From Aquimonas sp046318115 (GTDB lineage: Bacteria; Pseudomonadota; Gammaproteobacteria; Xanthomonadales; Xanthomonadaceae): 61,215 bases of DNA. Positions 50,402-61,215 of the stretch are shown piece by piece (position 1 is the first letter of the stretch; each line of letters starts with the position of its first letter). The stretch is taken from NCBI GenBank assembly GCA_046318115.1, contig JBKCVA010000037.1, forward strand, positions 1 to 61,215, in the 5' to 3' direction. Position numbers and translations under genes: made by a program. The notes under the pieces were generated by a model. That model ran no database searches and had not been told where the DNA came from. It saw only the letters and a program-made list of their open reading frames with translations.

Positions 50402-50862
50402 TGCGGCGCGGATGCGCCCGGAGCATGGCTAGCTGGGGGCGTGATGGCCCACTTGCAAGCGCCTCCGCTGTCGGCCGCGATGCCGCGAATCGAAGCCCGC
50501 ATAGGGTAGGCCCTGGCCCATCCGGAGCCTCAGTTTCGTCCCGGAGCCGGCGCCTGTCGCCGCCCAGGCCGCTCCCTGTCGAACGCAAGGTGCCAAAACC
50601 AGCGCATCCGCTCCTTGCGGTGACCGCGACCGCGAAGGGCATGCGCGTGGCGGTACGGGGTCATGCTGGGCGGCGCCGCACCCAATGCGCGATCGCCTGC
50701 GCTGAATGCTCGACACCGTCGCCACGCTCGAGCAGCGAACAGCCCGCGCGATGCACTCCGTCCGCCCTGAGTCTGGAGCGTCGCTTCAGCCGGCTCGGGC
50801 GACATCGCCCACAAGCGAGGTGAGAAAGATGCACCCAGTCTCCCTCCGCTCCGCACCGCATC
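50402..50862. other. ~460-base gap with a decayed palindrome copy
   Basis: No gene seen. A degenerate AGGGTAGGCCCTGGCCCATC version of the palindrome is at 50503-50522. It likely contains the hslV promoter and the 3' end region of the subtilase gene. I see no classical sigma-32 site. Confidence 0.45.
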
Positions 50863-53100
50863 TCAGTAGCGGATGGACCAGCTGTCGAGATAGCCGGTGA
50901 ACCCGGTCGCAAGATCCGCGACTCGCAACCTCCATACGCCGCCGGCGCTCTCCGCAGACAGATCAACAATGTAGGACGCGTTCAGATTGCTTGCCGTGCC
51001 TCCCGCGCGGTCGTGAAGCAGGTAGGCGCGACCGCCTGGTGCGATCAGGCTCACCTGCAGCTGGTTGATCCGGCCGTGCACGATGGCCACGCTGACCACC
51101 GTGCCGGCGGCCGCATTGCCGCTTCGGCCGCCGACGGCAATCGTGCTGTCGATGCTGCTGTTGTCGCGGATCGTGAAGTCGTTGGTGTTGGTGTAGGTGG
51201 TGGCACCGGGCGGTGGCGGCGGCGGCGGCGGTGGTGGTGGTGGCGGAACGACTACGGGCGGAGGCTGCACGGGTGCAGGATTGGCCGGGGGCGGGGCGGA
51301 ATTCGCACCGGGGAAACGGATTCTCCATTCGTCGAGGTAGCCGGTATGGCCGGTTGCACCATCGACGATGCGCAGCTTCCAGACGCCGCTGGCAAGCGCC
51401 GAGCTGGCGTCGATCGTGTAGGTGGTATCGATGTTTGCGGTGGTTCCTCCGCTCCTGTCGTGCAGGACAAAAACGCGGTTGTCCGGCGACAGCAGCTGCA
51501 GCGTGAGCTGGCTGATGCGGGAATGCCAGAGCTTGACCGAAACCCGGGTGTCGGCAGGCGCAGCACCCGTCCAGCCAGTGATGGGTAGTGGGCTTTCGAC
51601 GCTCGCGTTGTCACGAATCGAGAGATCGCGCGTGTTGCTGGCGCTGACTTCCAGTTGGCCGGGCGTTGGCGGCGGTGGCGGCGGCGCCGAGACCGGCGGT
51701 GGACCGCTGCCGCCCATCGCGACCCATGCGTCGACAATGCCAGCACCGCAGCCCTCGGGACAGGCCACGGGCAATGCGCGCGCGCTGGCTCTGAGCTGGG
51801 CCTCGACCTGCGCCGGAGTGCGCGTGCTCAGCCCCTGCATCAGCGCCACCACGCCCGCCACGTGAGGGGCGGCCATGGACGTGCCGTTGTAGCTCGCATA
51901 GCTCGACGAAAGCGGAGCGGAGCTGCCCGAGTTCAGGGTCGAAAGAATGTTCTCGCCCGGTGCCGCGACATCAATCGATGCACCGTAGTTGGAGAACGCG
52001 GCGCGACCCCCGCTGCGGGTGGTCGCGGCGACCGTGACGACATTGGCGCAGGACGCCGGCACGAACAGCCCTGCGTCGGAGTTGCTGTTGCCAGCCGCCA
52101 CGACGACGACGCTGCCGCGAGCGACCGCAGCGTCCACGGCCGCCTGCATGGTGGGGCCACAGCCACCCGCGCCGCCCAGACTCATGTTGATGACCCTGGC
52201 CGGGGTCGGGTTGGCGGGCACACCCGGCACGCTTCCGCCCGAGGCCCAGATGACGGCATCGGCAACATCCGACAGGCTGCCGCCGCCGCGCCCGAGCACG
52301 CGGATCGGCTGGACCCGCGCGCCGAACGCGACGCCGGCGACTCCGCTGCCGTTGTTGCTGACGGCGGCGACCGTGCCGGCAACATGGGTGCCATGCCAGC
52401 TTGAGGGTCTGCCGTTGAAGAAGTCGCCCGGATCGGCAGCACTGCTGTCACGTCCGTTGCCGTCGCCGGCGATGGTCGGATCGCTGATGAAGTCGTAGCC
52501 AGACACCAGGTTCGCATCCAGATCCGGGTGCGCGGTGATTCCTGTGTCCAGCACGGCTACCACAACGCCCGCACCGGTCCCGAGGTTCCAAGCCGCCGGC
52601 AGGTTGATGCCGCCGGTCGGCTCGAAGTAGTGCCACTGCTCGGCGTAGCGGCTGTCGTTCGGGGTCAGTGCCGTATGCAGGATGCGATCGGGTTCGACGA
52701 ACTCGACGCTGGGATCGGATTCCAGCGCTGCAATCAGCTTCAGCGCGGCGTCCGCGCTCAGCGCGCGATCGATGTGCAGCAGCGAACTGCCGGTGGCCGT
52801 GCGCCGGCCCTCGGTCAAGTCCAGCCCGAGCTTGCGCTCGGTGCGCATCAGCGAGGTTTCGCGCAGGGACTTCTGCAGCGAGGCCGGGCCGCGGAACTTG
52901 ATGATGAACTGATCGTAGACCTCGGTCGGGGCGACCAGGGGTTGGCCGTAGCCCGCGAACTCTCGGGTCGCTTCCTGCGCCTCCGCTGTCGTGGCCGATA
53001 ACGCGAGCATCAGCGAGGCGGCCAGGAGACTCCGCGTCTGGCTGTGTCGGGCGGGGATCGAATGCGATCGGGAGGGCGGCAGGACGGCGTTGGCGTGCAT
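50863..53100 (-). CDS. Secreted subtilisin-family (S8) protease with two P-type C-terminal domains
   Basis: About 745 residues. Signal peptide, inhibitor-like prodomain (~60-130), subtilase domain with Asp in 'VVVAVLDTGITAHPDLDANL', His in 'WHGTHVAGTVAAVSN' and Ser in 'YNGTSMAAPHVAGVVALMQG'. Two proprotein convertase-type P domains follow, each with 'SIRDNASVESPLPITGW' / 'TIRDNSSIDSTIAVGGR', 'LLSPDNRVFVLHDRSGG' / 'LIAPGGRAYLLHDRAGG' and '..GYLDEWRIRF' / '..GYLDSWSIRY'. They are separated by a polyproline linker. It probably digests external protein. ATG 53100 fits the signal peptide; an in-frame ATG at 53136 is less likely. Confidence 0.92.
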   Translation of the reverse strand: MHANAVLPPSRSHSIPARHSQTRSLLAASLMLALSATTAEAQEATREFAGYGQPLVAPTEVYDQFIIKFRGPASLQKSLRETSLMRTERKLGLDLTEGRRTATGSSLLHIDRALSADAALKLIAALESDPSVEFVEPDRILHTALTPNDSRYAEQWHYFEPTGGINLPAAWNLGTGAGVVVAVLDTGITAHPDLDANLVSGYDFISDPTIAGDGNGRDSSAADPGDFFNGRPSSWHGTHVAGTVAAVSNNGSGVAGVAFGARVQPIRVLGRGGGSLSDVADAVIWASGGSVPGVPANPTPARVINMSLGGAGGCGPTMQAAVDAAVARGSVVVVAAGNSNSDAGLFVPASCANVVTVAATTRSGGRAAFSNYGASIDVAAPGENILSTLNSGSSAPLSSSYASYNGTSMAAPHVAGVVALMQGLSTRTPAQVEAQLRASARALPVACPEGCGAGIVDAWVAMGGSGPPPVSAPPPPPPTPGQLEVSASNTRDLSIRDNASVESPLPITGWTGAAPADTRVSVKLWHSRISQLTLQLLSPDNRVFVLHDRSGGTTANIDTTYTIDASSALASGVWKLRIVDGATGHTGYLDEWRIRFPGANSAPPPANPAPVQPPPVVVPPPPPPPPPPPPPGATTYTNTNDFTIRDNSSIDSTIAVGGRSGNAAAGTVVSVAIVHGRINQLQVSLIAPGGRAYLLHDRAGGTASNLNASYIVDLSAESAGGVWRLRVADLATGFTGYLDSWSIRY

Positions 53101-53304
53101 GTGGGCTTGACCGGGACCAATGCCGTCTGGCTGCAAGCCTCATGCCGGATTCTGTCGGGCGCTACGCAGCGCAGACTTCCGCCGCAATCACCAACCCGCT
53201 CACACGGTGCATGCGCGGAGGTTCACGGAAAACCGGTGGGCCCCGCCCGGGTCCCTGACGCGCGACTCCGCGTGCGTCGAAAAGCGGACGCCGGTTGAGG
53301 GTCC

Positions 53305-53342
53305 CCCAAAAACGCCCGAGCCCGCGTACGGCGGGCTCGGGG
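53305..53342 (-). terminator. Intrinsic terminator after rpoD
   Basis: On the minus strand, CCCGAGCCCGC-type arms (53315-53325 with 53331-53341) form an ~11-bp stem, followed by CG and TTTTT. It is 27 bases after the rpoD stop codon. Confidence 0.85.
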
Positions 53343-53368
53343 TGCAGCTGGCGGAGGTGTAGCTCAGC

Positions 53369-55213
<1,845 letters not shown>

Positions 55214-55357
55214 GCGGCGCCCGGGTTGGATGCGGGTGGAAGTGAACGCGGCAGTATACGCGGCCGAGGGCCTCGCTGCCATGTCAATGAATGAAAAGCG
55301 TTTTTGGCTGGGCTGGGGTTCAGGACCGCGGGCGGGCCGGATGCAAGAGCCCTGCCG

Positions 55358-55795
55358 TCAGCTTTCCAGCCAGAACGTCACCGGCCCGTCGTTCACCAGC
55401 GACACCCTCATATGGGCACCGAACTCGCCGGCTTCAACCGTGGGATGGCGCGTGCGCGCCAGCGCCAGCAGTTCATCGAAGCGCTGCCGGCCGAGCGCCG
55501 GTGGCGCGGAGGTGCTGAAGCTCGGCCGCAGGCCGCTGTCGGTGTCGGCGGCCAGGGTGAACTGCGGCACCAGCAGCAGGCCGCCACCGGTGTCCTTGAG
55601 CGCGAGGTTCATCTTCCCCTCGCTGTCGCTGAAGACGCGATAGCCCAGCAGCTTCTGCAGTAGGCGTTCGACCTGCGCCGGGCCGTCCTGCGGCTGCACG
55701 CCAATCAGGGCCAGCAGGCCGGGACCGATGCGTCCGGTGCAGCGCGCATCGACATCGACGCGCGCTTCGGTGACGCGCTGGATCAGGGCGATCAT
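55358..55795 (-). CDS. dtd: D-aminoacyl-tRNA deacylase
   Basis: 145 residues, usual length. 'MIALIQRVTEARVDVD' start, 'KLLGYRVFSDSEGKMNLALKDTGGGLLLVPQFTLAADT' with the SQFTL-like motif (here PQFTL), and the C-terminal 'SLVNDGPVTFWLE' containing the Gly-x-Pro-like NDGPVTF motif. It hydrolyses D-amino acids from tRNA and also clears Gly-tRNA(Ala). It diverges from the acyltransferase gene by 58 bases. In SQFTL the Ser is replaced by Pro, which some bacteria tolerate. Confidence 0.93.
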   Translation of the reverse strand: MIALIQRVTEARVDVDARCTGRIGPGLLALIGVQPQDGPAQVERLLQKLLGYRVFSDSEGKMNLALKDTGGGLLLVPQFTLAADTDSGLRPSFSTSAPPALGRQRFDELLALARTRHPTVEAGEFGAHMRVSLVNDGPVTFWLES

Positions 55796-55841
55796 GCGGG
55801 GCGTGCCTCGCGCTCGGGCAGGGGTCGCGGACTATCCGCGC

Positions 55842-55847
55842 TAGACT
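55842..55847 (+). promoter_or_regulatory. Candidate -10 box of the LpxL-type gene
   Basis: TAGACT lies six bases before ATG 55854, so a transcript would begin at the start codon (leaderless). No clear -35 is seen. Confidence 0.3.
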
Positions 55848-55853
55848 TCGTGC

Positions 55854-56795
55854 ATGTCCAGCACCCCTGAATCGAGCGGCCGCGATCGCGCGCTCGCTGC
55901 CCTGTTGCACGCCCTGATGCGAGTGATCGGCCGCCTGCCGCTGCAGTCCCTGCACGCGATTGGCGCCGCACTGGGTGAGCTTGCGCGGCGCTTCAACAAT
56001 CGCGAGACCCGTATCGCCCGGCGCAACCTCGAACTCTGCCTGCCGGAACTCGAAGCCGACGCCCGCGAGCGGCTGCTGCGCGAGGTCATGCGCGAGGCGG
56101 GACGCACGCTCACTGAAACCTGCCGCCTGTGGACCCGTCCGCAGGCCGACAACCTTGGTCTCATCCGCGAGGTCGTGGGAGAGGAGCTGTTCCGTGCGGC
56201 GCTGGCCTCGGGCCGCGGGCTGATCGTGTGCGCGCCGCACCTGGGCAACTGGGAACTGCTGAACCAATACCTCGCCGCACACACGCCGGTCTCGATCGTC
56301 TACCGGCCAGCGCGCCAGGGCTTCACCGAGCTGCTGCTGCGGCGCGTGCGTCAGCATCCGGGTGTGAGCCAGGTGCGCGCGGAAGCTTCGGGCGTGCGCC
56401 AGCTGTTTCGCGATCTCAAGGCCGGCGGCGTGCTGGGCATCCTGCCCGACCAGCAGCCCAAGCGGGGCGAGGGCGAACACGCGCTGTTCTTCGGCCTGCC
56501 GGCGCTCACCATGACCCTCGTCTCTCGCCTCTTGGAGCGCACCGAGGCCGAAGTGCTGTTCGCCTTCGCCGAGCGCCTTCCCGCAGCCGGCGGATTCCGC
56601 ATGGTCTTTCTGACCGCGCCTTCAGGTATGGCCGGCAGCGATCGTGCCGCGCTGGAGGCGCTGAACCGCGGCGTCGAGGCCTGCGTGCGCCGGGCGTTGC
56701 CGCAGTACCAGTGGGGCTACAAACGCTTCAGCATGCAGCCACACGAACGGCGCAGCGTCTATGACCATGCTGGGGCCGTTGAAAGGGCCTGGTAG
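55854..56795 (+). CDS. Lysophospholipid/lipid A acyltransferase, LpxL/HtrB family
   Basis: 313 residues. A short N-terminal amphipathic helix, then 'VCAPHLGNWELLNQYLAAHTP' with the catalytic HxxxxE (HLGNWE, ~124) and 'GVLGILPDQQPKRGEGEHALFFG'. LpxL/LpxM enzymes add secondary acyl chains to lipid A at the inner membrane. Membership is clear but which chain is added is not. The C-terminal 'QYQWGYKRF' is the usual WxxxRF end. No -35 element seen; see the candidate -10 box. Confidence 0.88.
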   Translation: MSSTPESSGRDRALAALLHALMRVIGRLPLQSLHAIGAALGELARRFNNRETRIARRNLELCLPELEADARERLLREVMREAGRTLTETCRLWTRPQADNLGLIREVVGEELFRAALASGRGLIVCAPHLGNWELLNQYLAAHTPVSIVYRPARQGFTELLLRRVRQHPGVSQVRAEASGVRQLFRDLKAGGVLGILPDQQPKRGEGEHALFFGLPALTMTLVSRLLERTEAEVLFAFAERLPAAGGFRMVFLTAPSGMAGSDRAALEALNRGVEACVRRALPQYQWGYKRFSMQPHERRSVYDHAGAVERAW

Positions 56796-56963
56796 TCGCA
56801 TCTCGCGGTCACAGCCGCCACGCGTCCGGCATCGCCTTGTCCCCGCAGGCTGTTGAAACGGAGCCTGCCAGCCCGGCCAGGAATGGCCGGGACGACGAAG
56901 CAAGCGCGTAAGCGATGGATGTGTCGTGAGACGGTAGGGACCTGCGCCCGACCGCCGACTTGA

Positions 56964-56986
56964 GAAACTCCCCGGAAGGGAGTTTC
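56964..56986. other. Stem-loop upstream of the PH-domain pair
   Basis: GAAACTCCC (56964-56972) and GGGAGTTTC (56978-56986) form a perfect 9-bp stem, and another CCCGGCCA / TGGCCGGG hairpin lies at 56872-56891. Neither has a T-run. They may be leader structure for the operon or dispersed hairpins. Confidence 0.45.
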
Positions 56987-57019
56987 GCAACAAGCTGCAA
57001 GCCTCCGAGGTGAGTCTCC

Positions 57020-57520
57020 ATGTCCCAATCCCATGAATTCTTCGCCGCGCGCGAGGACGTACAGCTGAAGCCGTTGGCGCCCGAGGCGCGTTGGGGCTTC
57101 CAGCTCGGCTGGGCGATTGCCGCGATGGTCCCGCTGCTGCCGATCGGCCTCATCTCACGCGCCAACGACGTCGAGGGCCTGCGCCTTCTGGGACTCTTGG
57201 CAGCGGTGTTCCTGATCCTGCAGATCGCAGCCTTTCTGTTCGCTCGCGCCAGCTACCGGCGTACGCGCTACGCGCTGGATGCCGAAGGCCTGCTGATCCA
57301 GCGCGGCGTGATTTGGCAGAGCGAGACGCGGGTGCCGCGCTCGCGTGTGCAGCACACCGATCTCAATCGCGGGCCGATTGACCGCTGGCTGGGCCTGGCC
57401 GAGCTGCGCGTGCACACCGCGGGCACGCGGCTGGCCGCAGTGAGTCTTGGTGGCCTGCGTGAGGACGAAGCGCGCCGCCTGCGCAACGATCTGCTGGGAG
57501 AGGACGATGACGCCGTCTGA
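57020..57520 (+). CDS. PH-domain membrane protein, YdbS-like
   Basis: 166 residues. Two transmembrane helices (~32-52 and 60-80) and a bacterial PH (bPH2) domain 'YALDAEGLLIQRGVIWQSETRVPRSRVQHTDLNRGPIDRWLGL'. It overlaps the next gene by 14 bases. The pair resembles YdbS/YdbT, of unknown biochemical function, thought to act at the membrane. Confidence 0.88.
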   Translation: MSQSHEFFAAREDVQLKPLAPEARWGFQLGWAIAAMVPLLPIGLISRANDVEGLRLLGLLAAVFLILQIAAFLFARASYRRTRYALDAEGLLIQRGVIWQSETRVPRSRVQHTDLNRGPIDRWLGLAELRVHTAGTRLAAVSLGGLREDEARRLRNDLLGEDDDAV

Positions 57521-59183
57521 TCCAGGCCCGCCCGTCGAACTCCGTCAGCCTGACGAACCGCGGCGCGCGCCGCCGCCGCTGCCGCCGCAGGCCTCCGCCG
57601 CGAGCGAGTCTGGCGCGCTGCTGGGCGAGGTGGGCGAGGCCGCGGTCGCGCGCCTGCGCGCCGAGCAGGATCGTCGCCTGCATCCGCTGTCATGGCTGTT
57701 CGTGCTGCTGGGCAGCCTGCGCCAGTTCGCGCTGCCGCTGATCGCCTTCGTGGTGTTTGGCCAGCGCGCTGACGAAGACGATCTCTGGTTCCAGGCCATG
57801 GGCCTCGCTGCCGGCGTGCTGCTGACCTTGGGGGCCGTTGCGCGCTACTACACCTACCGTTTCCGCATCGAGCGCGGCGTGCTGGTGGTGCGTTCGGGCC
57901 TGCTCAGCCGCAACCTCCGGCAGATTCCCTTGACCCGCATCCAGAACGTGGCGCTCAAGCAGGGCCTGCTGCATCGAGCCTTGGGCGTGGCCGACGTGCG
58001 GCTGGAATCGGCGGTGGGCGGAGGTACGCCCGAGGCGCAGATGCAGGTGCTGTCCCTGGCAGACGCGGCGGCTCTGGAAGCGGTGGTGCAGGCTGCCGGT
58101 GCGGCGAATGCGCCAAGCGCCGGCGAGGTCGGGAACGACACGGCCCTGCCTGCAGCGAAGCCCGCTGCGGCAAGCGAGGGCAAGGCCCTGCTCGGCCTCG
58201 ACACCGCCGAGCTGGTCAAGCTGGGGCTGACCTCGAACCGCGGCCTGGTGCTGGGTGCGGTGGGCTTTGGCGCTTTCGCGCAGTTCGGCGGCGAGGGTTT
58301 CGGCCGCACGATCGCCAACACCGCCGAGGCGGGCGTCGAGTATGCCGGCCAGCTCGGTCTGGGCTGGGCGCAGTGGCTGCTCCTCGGCTTCATTCTGCTG
58401 CTGGCATTTCTTGCGCTTGCGCGCGCGGTGGCGGTGCTGCTGGTGGTGCTGCAGTTCCACGGCTTCCGGCTCGTCGAGAACGCCGGCAGCCTGGGCGTTG
58501 AGCAGGGCCTGCTGACCCGCCTGCGCATGCGCGCGCCGCTGGCCAAGATCCAGCGCTGGACCGTCTACGACAGCCTGCTGCACCGCTTCTTCGACCGCCG
58601 CAGCGTGCGCGTCGAAACCGCCGCACTGCAGGCCGTCAACGAACAGCAGGCGCTGGCCGACGTGATCCCGATCGCGCATCCCGGGACGGTGGACGCTCTG
58701 ATCCAGCGCTGGCTGCCCGACATCGACTGGGGCCACTGGGCCTGGCAGCCCCTGCACCCGCGCGCCTGGCGCCGCGTGCTGTTACCTTCACTGCTGTTGA
58801 TTGGCGGTCTGACCGCGCTGGCGACCCTGCGCTTCGGGCCCTGGGCCCTGCTGTTGCCGGTGCTGCTGCTGCCGCTGGCGGTGCTGCGGGCGCGCGGGCT
58901 GGCCAAGCGCTGCGGCTGGGTGCTGACGGACCGCGTGCTGGCCTGGCGCAGCGGCTGGCTGGACCGCCACGTGTCCTTCGCTGAAGTGCATCGACTGCAG
59001 GGCCTGCGACTGACGCAGTCGCCCTTCGACCGTCGCCACGGCATGGCCACGCTCTACGCCGACACCGCCGGCAGCAGCCCTTTCACGCACCAGCTTGAGC
59101 TGCGCTACCTGCCCGAGGCCGAAGCACGTGCCCTGTTTGCTGAACTCGGCCGGCGCATCGCCAAGCGGCGGCTGCAGTGGTGA
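57507..59183 (+). CDS. PH-domain membrane protein, YdbT-like
   Basis: 558 residues. Proline-rich N-terminus (~1-40), then three bPH2 domains with paired transmembrane helices. Each has the '..RxIPLTRIQNVALKQGLLHRALG' pattern: 'RQIPLTRIQNVALKQG', 'RAPLAKIQRWTVYDSLLHRFF' and 'DRHVSFAEVHRLQGLRLTQSPFDRRHG'. Start ATG 57507 is set by overlap with the preceding gene's stop at 57520. Probably works as one unit with it. Confidence 0.87.
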   Translation: MTPSDPGPPVELRQPDEPRRAPPPLPPQASAASESGALLGEVGEAAVARLRAEQDRRLHPLSWLFVLLGSLRQFALPLIAFVVFGQRADEDDLWFQAMGLAAGVLLTLGAVARYYTYRFRIERGVLVVRSGLLSRNLRQIPLTRIQNVALKQGLLHRALGVADVRLESAVGGGTPEAQMQVLSLADAAALEAVVQAAGAANAPSAGEVGNDTALPAAKPAAASEGKALLGLDTAELVKLGLTSNRGLVLGAVGFGAFAQFGGEGFGRTIANTAEAGVEYAGQLGLGWAQWLLLGFILLLAFLALARAVAVLLVVLQFHGFRLVENAGSLGVEQGLLTRLRMRAPLAKIQRWTVYDSLLHRFFDRRSVRVETAALQAVNEQQALADVIPIAHPGTVDALIQRWLPDIDWGHWAWQPLHPRAWRRVLLPSLLLIGGLTALATLRFGPWALLLPVLLLPLAVLRARGLAKRCGWVLTDRVLAWRSGWLDRHVSFAEVHRLQGLRLTQSPFDRRHGMATLYADTAGSSPFTHQLELRYLPEAEARALFAELGRRIAKRRLQW

Positions 59184-59184
59184 G

Positions 59185-60639
59185 CTACTCCCGCCAGAAC
59201 CCGGGCGTCAGCAGCACCAGCACCGAGAACACTTCCAGACGGCCCATGATCATCGCGAAGGTGCCCAGCCAGACCGCGCCATTGTTGACCTCGGCGAAGT
59301 TGTAGGCGACGTCGCCGAGTCCTGGGCCCAGGTTGGTCAGCGTGGCCACCGCGGCGCCGAAGCTGGACAGGATGTCGAGGCCGGTCAGGTTCATCGCTAG
59401 CGTCAGCATCACGAACACGAACATGTAGATCGCAAGGAAGCCGCTGACCGACAGCACCACGCTTTCCGAGACCGGCCGGCCGCCCATCTTGACCAGGAAC
59501 TTGCCCTTGGGATGGACCAGTTGCTTGACCTCGCGGAAGCCCTGGCGCAGCACCATGATCACGCGCGCCACCTTGATGCCCGAGGCGGTCGAGCCGGCGC
59601 AGCCGCCAATGAAGGCAAGTCCGACCAGCAGCAGGGGCGAGATGCTGGCCCACTCGCTGAAGCCGACCGTGGCGAAGCCGGTGGTGGTGAGGTTGGAGAC
59701 GACCTGGAAGGTAGCGTGGCGCAGGGATTCGCCGGCGGAGGTGAAGCTGCCTCCGAACCACAGCGCGGCGGCCACGATCAGGCTCGCGACGAGGATGATG
59801 CGCAGGTAGTTCTTGAGTTCGGAATCGCCGTAGTAGGGCGCCATGGTGGCGCGTCGCCAGGCGATGAAATGCAGGCCGAAGTTCATGCCGCCGATCGCCA
59901 TGAAAAACACCGCCATCCAGTCGAGCAGGGCGCTGTCCCAGTAGCCGAAGCCGGCGTCATGGGTGGAGAAGCCGGCTGTCGAGATGGTCGCCATGGCGTG
60001 GCAGATCGCGTCGAACAGACTCATGCCGCCCACCCAGTAGGCCGCCGCGCAGAGCACGGTCAGGCCGATGTAGACCGCCCACAGCGCCTTGGCAGTCTCG
60101 GCGATCCGCGGGGTCAGCTTGGTGTCGCGGGTCAGACCGGCGCTTTCGGCGCGGAACAGCTGGGTGCCGCCGATCTTGAGCATCGGCAGGATCGCCACCG
60201 AGAGGATCACGATCCCCATGCCGCCGACGAACTGCAGCAGCTGGCGGTAGAACAGCACCGAGCGCGGCAGTTCGTCGAGGCCGACGATGATCGTGGCGCC
60301 GGTGGTGGTGAGCCCGCTGGTGGCCTCGAACATTGCCGCGGTGAAGCTCAGGTGGGGTGGTGCGTACATGAAGGGCAGGGCGGACACGATGCTCGCCAGC
60401 AGCCAGGTGAGAGTGACGATCAGGAAGCCGTCGCGGAGGCGGAGCTGGTAGTCGATGTTGCGCACCGGCAGCCACAGCGCGAGGCCGATCACGGCCGACA
60501 GCGCGAAGCTGGACAGGAACACATCACCGGTGCCGTCGCCCCACAGGAAGCCAAGCGCCGCGGGGGGCAGCTTCGACAGCGAGGACACCGCCACGACGAT
60601 TCCCAGCACCCGCTGGATGGCCAGCACGCGCCGATTCAC
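59185..60639 (-). CDS. trkH: Trk potassium uptake channel subunit
   Basis: 484 residues (E. coli TrkH is 483). Four repeats of the M1-P-M2 fold, with selectivity-filter strands 'SGLTTTGATII', 'STAGFSTHDAG', 'LTTTGFATVGF' and 'TNLGPGLGDV'; pore residues Gly are all present. It moves K+ across the inner membrane with TrkA as the nucleotide-binding gate. The start is GTG 60639, which overlaps the trkA TGA stop as GTGA; a TTG six bases earlier is unlikely. Confidence 0.95.
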   Translation of the reverse strand: MNRRVLAIQRVLGIVVAVSSLSKLPPAALGFLWGDGTGDVFLSSFALSAVIGLALWLPVRNIDYQLRLRDGFLIVTLTWLLASIVSALPFMYAPPHLSFTAAMFEATSGLTTTGATIIVGLDELPRSVLFYRQLLQFVGGMGIVILSVAILPMLKIGGTQLFRAESAGLTRDTKLTPRIAETAKALWAVYIGLTVLCAAAYWVGGMSLFDAICHAMATISTAGFSTHDAGFGYWDSALLDWMAVFFMAIGGMNFGLHFIAWRRATMAPYYGDSELKNYLRIILVASLIVAAALWFGGSFTSAGESLRHATFQVVSNLTTTGFATVGFSEWASISPLLLVGLAFIGGCAGSTASGIKVARVIMVLRQGFREVKQLVHPKGKFLVKMGGRPVSESVVLSVSGFLAIYMFVFVMLTLAMNLTGLDILSSFGAAVATLTNLGPGLGDVAYNFAEVNNGAVWLGTFAMIMGRLEVFSVLVLLTPGFWRE

Positions 60640-61215
60640 AACCAAGTGGCTCCGGCGTGGAAGAGCGTGGTGAGTTCGGGCAGCCGGTTCTTGTCAGTGA
60701 GGAACACGATCAGGTGGTCCTCGGGCTCGATCACCACGTCGTGGTGGGCGATAAGCAGCTTCTCGCCGCGCACGATGCCGCCGATGGTGGCGGACTCCGG
60801 CAGCTTCAGCTCCTCGATGGCGCGACCGATGATCCGCGAGGTGCGGGCGTCGCCGCGCGCCACCACTTCGATCGCCTCGGCGGCACCGCGGCGCAGGCTG
60901 TGCACCCGCGCTGGCGCGCCCTCGCGCACATGCGCCAGCAGGGCGCCGAGTGTGATCTGCTGCGGGCTGATGGCGATGTCGATGCTGCTGCCCTCGACCA
61001 GGTCGGCGTAGGCCGGGCGGTTGATCAGTGACATCACCCGCTGGCAGCCCATGCGCTTGGCCAGCATGGCCGAGAGAATGTTGGCCTCGTCGTCGTTGGT
61101 GAGCGCGCAGTAGACGTCGGTCTGGTCGATGTTCTCCTCGCGCAGCAGGTCTTCATCGGCGCAGTCGCCGACCAGCACGATGGAGTTGACCAGGTCTTCG
61201 GCGATCTTCTTGGCG
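60636..61215 (-). CDS. trkA: Trk system nucleotide-binding subunit, C-terminal part (cut by window edge)
   Basis: The last ~193 codons. The second RCK half: 'VLVGDCADEDLLREENIDQTDVYCALTNDDEANILSAMLAKRMG', a NAD-binding Rossmann pattern, and a C-terminal RCK_C domain ('SATIGGIVRGEKLLIAHHDVVIEPEDHLIVFLTD'). The 5' part lies beyond the right edge. It gates TrkH in response to nucleotides and is translationally coupled to it. Confidence 0.93.
   Translation of the reverse strand, partial: AKKIAEDLVNSIVLVGDCADEDLLREENIDQTDVYCALTNDDEANILSAMLAKRMGCQRVMSLINRPAYADLVEGSSIDIAISPQQITLGALLAHVREGAPARVHSLRRGAAEAIEVVARGDARTSRIIGRAIEELKLPESATIGGIVRGEKLLIAHHDVVIEPEDHLIVFLTDKNRLPELTTLFHAGATWL

Overview
The window is very GC-rich and gene-dense, and looks chromosomal, from a gammaproteobacterium of the Xanthomonadales/Lysobacterales (Lysobacter/Aquimonas-like). 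This placement is inferred from the RpoD, RecB/RecD, AceK, HslUV and Trk sequences, from the dispersed TGGGTCTTGACCCA palindromes, and from the NHLP-related peptide / SagB-like dehydrogenase / cyclase gene set, which I recall mainly from Xanthomonadaceae. I found no rRNA, tRNA, CRISPR array, insertion sequence or integrase. Many longer open frames are antisense shadows caused by GC-rich codon usage and are not listed.

Layout. 1-5.2 kb: 5' part of an S9 peptidase; a ~1 kb inverted repeat with nested hairpins; an MFS transporter-PlsC fusion; dinB. 5.2-9.7 kb: HxlR regulator divergent from an alpha/beta hydrolase across a twin operator; SDR oxidoreductase; bioC; 2OG-Fe(II) oxygenase. 9.7-12 kb: lipoprotein and icd with a strong terminator. 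12-14 kb: a less GC-rich ATPase + HNH nuclease pair resembling a two-gene anti-phage system. 14-27.3 kb: membrane protein, HD hydrolase, PLD-type nuclease, aceK (the kinase/phosphatase acting on Icd), secreted endonuclease I, lipoprotein methyltransferase, rluE, Bax-inhibitor-1 protein, Mpo1-like protein, purC, DUF3667-like protein, cytochrome c, J-domain protein, rpe. 27.3-33 kb: serine hydrolase, SRPBCC protein, and a secreted LPMO-Fn3-GH18 chitin-degrading fusion. 33-39.2 kb: recD and recB without recC, both carrying translated palindromic repeats.

39.2-48.2 kb is the most unusual part: two successive cassettes, each with a SagB-like flavin dehydrogenase (minus), a small NHLP-leader-like peptide (plus) and a membrane-anchored class III cyclase-like TPR protein (minus). 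They look like two paralogous RiPP-type peptide modification systems. The cyclase domains keep the metal-binding aspartates, but Pro replaces the transition-state Asn in both.

48.3-61.2 kb is mostly housekeeping: hslU/hslV separated by a repeat pair, a subtilase with two P domains, rpoD with its terminator, dtd divergent from an LpxL-type acyltransferase, a YdbS/YdbT-like PH-domain pair, and trkA-trkH (trkA cut by the right edge). The secreted chitinase, nuclease and protease suggest a polymer-degrading or predatory lifestyle (inference).
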